Origin: Actinomycetota bacterium
Lineage (GTDB): Bacteria; Actinomycetota; Acidimicrobiia; Acidimicrobiales; Acidimicrobilacustridaceae
Direction of reading: 5' to 3'
NCBI GenBank assembly: GCA_009700115.1
Contig: WLMU01000011.1
Span: 1 to 35,350 of the forward strand
Length of the DNA: 35,350 nt
The notes beneath the pieces are model-generated. The model worked only from the letters and a program-made list of their open reading frames with translations, was not told the origin of the DNA and did not search any database. Positions within the stretch are counted from its first letter, which is position 1. The number at the start of each line of letters is the position of its first letter. Of this stretch, positions 31,935 to 35,350 are shown piece by piece. The position numbers and the translations under genes were made by a program.

Positions 31935-33227
31935 GTGTCCGGATTTATCGACGAATGCCAACTCAATGTGCGCGGAGGCGACGGCGGCGCTGGCTGCGTC
32001 GCGTTCCGGCGTGAGGCCCACGTAGCGAAGGGCGGACCCGACGGGGGCGACGGCGGTCGAGGCGGCGATGTATGGCTGGTTGCCGATCGAAATATCTCAT
32101 CGCTCCTCGCTTTCAAGGACCATCCTCATCGACGAGCGTCGAGTGGCACACATGGTCAGGGAAAGAAAATGCACGGCGCTGGGTCCGATGATCTGATTGT
32201 CCACGTTCCCGAAGGAACAGTCGTACACGATCTCGAGGGCGACATGCTGGCCGACCTTGTTCATCACGGAGACCGCTGGATGGCCGCAGCTGGTGGTCGT
32301 GGAGGCAAGGGCAATGCCAAGTTCCTTTCCAATATCCGCCGAGCACCTTCATTTGCCGAGCAAGGAGAGGTCGGCGAGGAGCAGTGGCTGAATCTCGAAC
32401 TCAAGTTGATGGCTGACATCGCACTTGTTGGATTCCCGAACGTCGGCAAGTCCACCCTTATTTCGCGCATCTCGGCAGCGAAGCCCAAGATCGCTGATTA
32501 TCCGTTCACCACCCTCGAACCCAATCTCGGCGTCGTTCGGGTAGAAAATAATTTTGAGTTTGTGGTTGCCGACATTCCTGGCCTTATCGAAGGCGCCGCC
32601 GACGGCAAAGGCCTCGGACATCGTTTCCTGCGTCACGTCGAGCGCGCACGAGTCCTCGTGATCCTCATTGATCTCGCTGGTGGTCTCGACGGCACCACGA
32701 CGGAAGGTCCCGCCGAACAGGCACGTGTGCTTCTGGCCGAACTCGAGGCGTATCGGCCCGAACTTCTTGACCGGCCTCGGATCATCATCGGTTCTCGCGC
32801 CGATCTGATCCCCGAGGATCTCGCCATTGCGTCAACCGGTAATCCGTCTGTGACCAGCGATGGACTCCAACTCGACCTTTCGGTTTCCGCGATCACCGGA
32901 GCTGGACTCCCTCGACTCATCGGGCGGATGGCCGAGGAAGTACGCGGCGCTCGTTCCATCGAACCCGAATTCGACGGTTTTGTTATTCACCGACCGATTC
33001 CCGAAGGAATCCGCATCGAACGCGAAGACGACGGATCTTTTCGGGTGCTCGGTCGGTCCGCCGAGCGCGCTGTGGCTCTCTCTGACCTCACCAATCTCGA
33101 AGCCCTCGACTTCGCGCATTCTCGACTTAAGAAGATCGGAGTCGACAAAGCGCTTGCACGTGCTGGTGCCAGAGAAGGCGACACCGTGCGTATCGGATCT
33201 CTCACCTTCGATTACGAGGAGGAGTGA
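31935..33227 (+). CDS. obgE: ObgE, ribosome-assembly GTPase
   Basis: A GTPase that binds the large ribosomal subunit during assembly and links growth to stress responses. It has 430 residues: the glycine-rich Obg domain (about 1-157), the G domain with the P-loop GFPNVGKST at 166-174 and DIPGLIEGA for the G3 motif, and the C-terminal OCT domain (RPIPEGIRIEREDDGSFRV to the end). The G4 guanine-recognition motif, normally NKxD, reads Ser287-Arg-Ala-Asp290. GTG 31935 has no ribosome site but a close TAGGCT box. Its end overlaps proB by one base. Confidence 0.96.
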   Translation: MSGFIDECQLNVRGGDGGAGCVAFRREAHVAKGGPDGGDGGRGGDVWLVADRNISSLLAFKDHPHRRASSGTHGQGKKMHGAGSDDLIVHVPEGTVVHDLEGDMLADLVHHGDRWMAAAGGRGGKGNAKFLSNIRRAPSFAEQGEVGEEQWLNLELKLMADIALVGFPNVGKSTLISRISAAKPKIADYPFTTLEPNLGVVRVENNFEFVVADIPGLIEGAADGKGLGHRFLRHVERARVLVILIDLAGGLDGTTTEGPAEQARVLLAELEAYRPELLDRPRIIIGSRADLIPEDLAIASTGNPSVTSDGLQLDLSVSAITGAGLPRLIGRMAEEVRGARSIEPEFDGFVIHRPIPEGIRIEREDDGSFRVLGRSAERAVALSDLTNLEALDFAHSRLKKIGVDKALARAGAREGDTVRIGSLTFDYEEE

Positions 33228-34321
33228 TGGTCGTTGTTGTAAAGATCGGAACCTCATCGCTCACCGATTCCGAGGGGAGCATTCGTCAGGACGCCATCGT
33301 GAAGTTGTGCGATGAAGTCGCCACGGTGCGGGCTGCCGGACACAGCGTCGTCATAGTCACTTCGGGAGCAATTGGTGCAGGGCTTCCCGCACTCGGGCTG
33401 GGTGGTGCGAATCGTCCTACCGATGCACGCACGCTCCAAGCTGTTTCTGCAGTTGGCCAGTCGCGTCTGATGGCCGTCTACTGCGAGGCGCTCGATCACC
33501 ATTCTCTTGTTGGTGGCCAGGTACTTCTTGCTCCATTGGACTTTGTCGATCGTCGTCAATATCTCCAGGCACGCGGGACGCTAACGCGACTGCTTGAACT
33601 TGGCGTCGTCCCGATCGTTAATGAGAACGACGCAGTCGCCGACGACGAGATTCGCTTCGGCGACAACGATCGACTTGCGGCCCTTGTTTCCCATCTTGTC
33701 GACGCTGAACTTCTCGTGCTTCTCACCGATACTGCCGGATTACTCTCTGCCGATCCTCGCATCGACCCTGATGCATCGTTGATCGAGGAGATCATCGAGT
33801 TCGACCAGCAACTCGACGAAATCGCCGGTGGTCCTGGAACACCCGGCGGCAGCGGAGGAATGGCCTCGAAAATTTCAGCGGCAAAGATTGCTGCATGGTC
33901 GGGCGTTCGAACCGTGATCGCCGCAGCTCACCGTCCTTCAGTTCTCACCGATGCCGTCGAGGGAGTGAGCGGGGTTGGCACGACCATCGCTGCTCACCAG
34001 CGCGATTTGCCTGCGCGTAAGCTTTGGATTGCCTTTGCCGTCCGATCTTCTGGTGTGGTTTCTGTCGATGCGGGAGCCCGAGCGGCGCTCGAACGTGGCG
34101 GTACGTCATTGCTTCTGGCCGGAGTTATCGGCATACAAGGTCACTTTGAGATTAATGACGCCGTCGAGATCGCCGATCAAAACGGCGTGGTTTTTGCCAA
34201 GGGTCTCGTTCGAGTGAATTCATCGACACTCGCAGTTTCGGCGGGTTGGTCAGCGACCGATGTTCCGGCCGAAGCTTCTTCACAGGTCGTTCACACAGAC
34301 GACCTCGTGATTCTTTCTTAG
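33227..34321 (+). CDS. proB: Glutamate 5-kinase
   Basis: Catalyses the first step of proline synthesis, phosphorylating glutamate. It has 364 residues. The amino acid kinase domain begins VVVVKIGTSSLTD and contains the TSGAIGAG, VNENDAVADDEIRFGDND and GTPGGSGGMASKISAAK motifs. A C-terminal PUA-type domain follows (about 275-364, from ARKLWIAF). ATG 33227 is 4 bases after GAGGAGG; GTG 33224 is too close to it. The start overlaps the obgE stop (TGATG). No proA follows; the gene instead meets murJ tail to tail with a 4-base overlap. Confidence 0.95.
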   Translation: MVVVVKIGTSSLTDSEGSIRQDAIVKLCDEVATVRAAGHSVVIVTSGAIGAGLPALGLGGANRPTDARTLQAVSAVGQSRLMAVYCEALDHHSLVGGQVLLAPLDFVDRRQYLQARGTLTRLLELGVVPIVNENDAVADDEIRFGDNDRLAALVSHLVDAELLVLLTDTAGLLSADPRIDPDASLIEEIIEFDQQLDEIAGGPGTPGGSGGMASKISAAKIAAWSGVRTVIAAAHRPSVLTDAVEGVSGVGTTIAAHQRDLPARKLWIAFAVRSSGVVSVDAGARAALERGGTSLLLAGVIGIQGHFEINDAVEIADQNGVVFAKGLVRVNSSTLAVSAGWSATDVPAEASSQVVHTDDLVILS

Positions 34322-35350
34322 CGTCGCAGCAGACGATCCGCCGTAATGCGAGCCTCATCAACTCTCAGCACGAAAAGTGATGCCGCATAAACACAGATTC
34401 CGAGTAGCGCGGCACAAACGAGAGTCGATAGATCGCTGAGATTGGTGAAGTGAAGGAATGCCCAGACGATGAATCCCATCACTGCCGAAGACAGAACCAG
34501 TTTCGCAATCGTCGTGATGGTTGCTGCGTCGAGGAATCTTCCGATGCGGCGGTGGAGAAGTAATAGCGCAATAACAGCGAACACTGAGTAAGCGACTGAT
34601 CCGCTTGCGCCTAGACCGACGACACCGAAGCGGTCGACGACGGAGAACGCAATGGTTAGGGCGAGAACTGTTTCGGCCGCGTTTATGTAGAAGGGGAAGC
34701 GCGTATCTCGCTGTGCGTAGAAACCGCGCATGGCGAAAAGAAAGAGTGAGAAGGCCGGGAGGCCATACAGAAATGCAATCAGTGTGTTCGCCGTCGTATC
34801 GGCATTCGCTTGGGTGAACTCACCATGTTCAAGGACAAGTCGAACGATTGGTCCTGCAAGCAGGATCATGCCGATGGTCGCAGGTAGCGCCAGAACGAGA
34901 ACTAATCGCAGGCCGGAACTGAAACGGCGTCGAAGGCCAGAGGTATCGGCTGCTGCGTGTAGCGCCGAAAGTTCTGGCGTGTAGGAGGTCATGACCGAGA
35001 CTGTCCAGAGTCCGTAGGGGAGTTGGAAGAAGAGCCAGGCGTAGGCGTAGATCGAAACACCGTCGACACCATTGGCCAATGTTTGGATGATTCCGTAGGC
35101 GATGAGGTTCGAAACGACATAGCCAAATGTCCACCCAGAGAGGCGACCAACCTCCCGTACCGCGGGGTCGCGAAGATCGAAGTTCCAGCGCAAGCGAATG
35201 CCAGCAGAATGCATCGCCGGCCATAAGACCAAGGTCATGGCCAATAACCCAGCAGTGGTGCCGAATCCGAGAAGCAACAACAGTCCGGTGTCATGACTGA
35301 CCTGATCGAAAGTGAGTGCCTTGTCGTTCGCAAAATGGGGGAGAGCGAGA
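34318..35350 (-). CDS. murJ: MurJ-like lipid II flippase, C-terminal part
   Basis: A MviN/MurJ-family multi-helix flippase that moves lipid II across the membrane for wall synthesis. Only the C-terminal 343 residues are in the window; the frame is open to base 35350, so the start lies outside. Family segments are visible: SGWTFGYVVSNLIAYGIIQT, AWLFFQLPYGLWTVSVMTSYTPELS, the LPATIGMILLAGPIVRLVLEHGEF stretch, and FAMRGFYAQRDTRFPFYIN, with about eight hydrophobic helices. It complements the mre/PBP2/RodA genes in function, but the two groups are 10 kb apart. The stop overlaps the proB stop by four bases. Confidence 0.92.
   Translation of the reverse strand, partial: LALPHFANDKALTFDQVSHDTGLLLLLGFGTTAGLLAMTLVLWPAMHSAGIRLRWNFDLRDPAVREVGRLSGWTFGYVVSNLIAYGIIQTLANGVDGVSIYAYAWLFFQLPYGLWTVSVMTSYTPELSALHAAADTSGLRRRFSSGLRLVLVLALPATIGMILLAGPIVRLVLEHGEFTQANADTTANTLIAFLYGLPAFSLFLFAMRGFYAQRDTRFPFYINAAETVLALTIAFSVVDRFGVVGLGASGSVAYSVFAVIALLLLHRRIGRFLDAATITTIAKLVLSSAVMGFIVWAFLHFTNLSDLSTLVCAALLGICVYAASLFVLRVDEARITADRLLRR

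Overview
The window looks like a piece of an actinobacterial chromosome, most likely from the class Acidimicrobiia or a close relative. This is an inference from gene content, not from a database search. The clues are an F420-type luciferase-like oxidoreductase, an actinobacterial ClpP2-type protease subunit, the gene order tig-clpP-clpX-folC-ndk-mreBCD-mrdA-rodA-radical SAM pair-rne-rplU-rpmA-obgE-proB (the order I recall from Streptomyces, with some genes missing), many GTG starts, GTGA/ATGA stop-start overlaps, and recurrent TAGNNT -10 boxes placed directly before start codons. No insertion sequence, phage gene or CRISPR array was seen.

Left part (1-14,100) is accessory. Positions 1-4667 hold a codirectional run: the 3' part of an MFS transporter, an F420-type LLM oxidoreductase, a crotonase-fold enzyme and a second, complete MFS exporter; the last three are packed like an operon. 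Positions 4682-9534 hold three different iron enzymes and an acyltransferase: a TauD/TfdA dioxygenase (-), a PlsC-like acyltransferase (+), a phytanoyl-CoA-dioxygenase-like protein with an SCP2-like front half (+), and a metallo-beta-lactamase/Rieske fusion with an SCP2-like middle (-). Next come a small DUF6790-like membrane protein, tRNA-Gly(TCC), an unrecognised membrane protein with a Cys/His-rich outer domain, and two tandem secreted six-bladed TolB/PD40-like propellers that arose by a recent duplication.

Right part (14,158-35,350) is core. After tRNA-Pro(TGG) come trigger factor and the Clp protease (tig, clpP, clpX), folate polyglutamylation (folC), nucleotide balance (ndk), the rod-shape and lateral-wall elongation set (mreB, mreC, mreD, mrdA/PBP2, rodA), a radical SAM protein with its usual partner, an RNase E/G with a long disordered front, ribosomal proteins L21 and L27, a reversed dGTPase gene, the ribosome-assembly GTPase ObgE and glutamate 5-kinase. 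The window ends inside a convergent murJ (lipid II flippase). The elongation set plus murJ implies a rod-shaped cell that inserts wall material laterally.

No wholly new system can be proven from the sequence. The most unusual points are the iron/lipid-type enzyme cluster with its MBL-SCP2-like-Rieske fusion, a one-base change that may turn one propeller paralogue into a lipoprotein, a conserved hairpin over the start region of both propellers, and a consistent leaderless-type promoter pattern. No stretch longer than about 300 bases lacks a gene.
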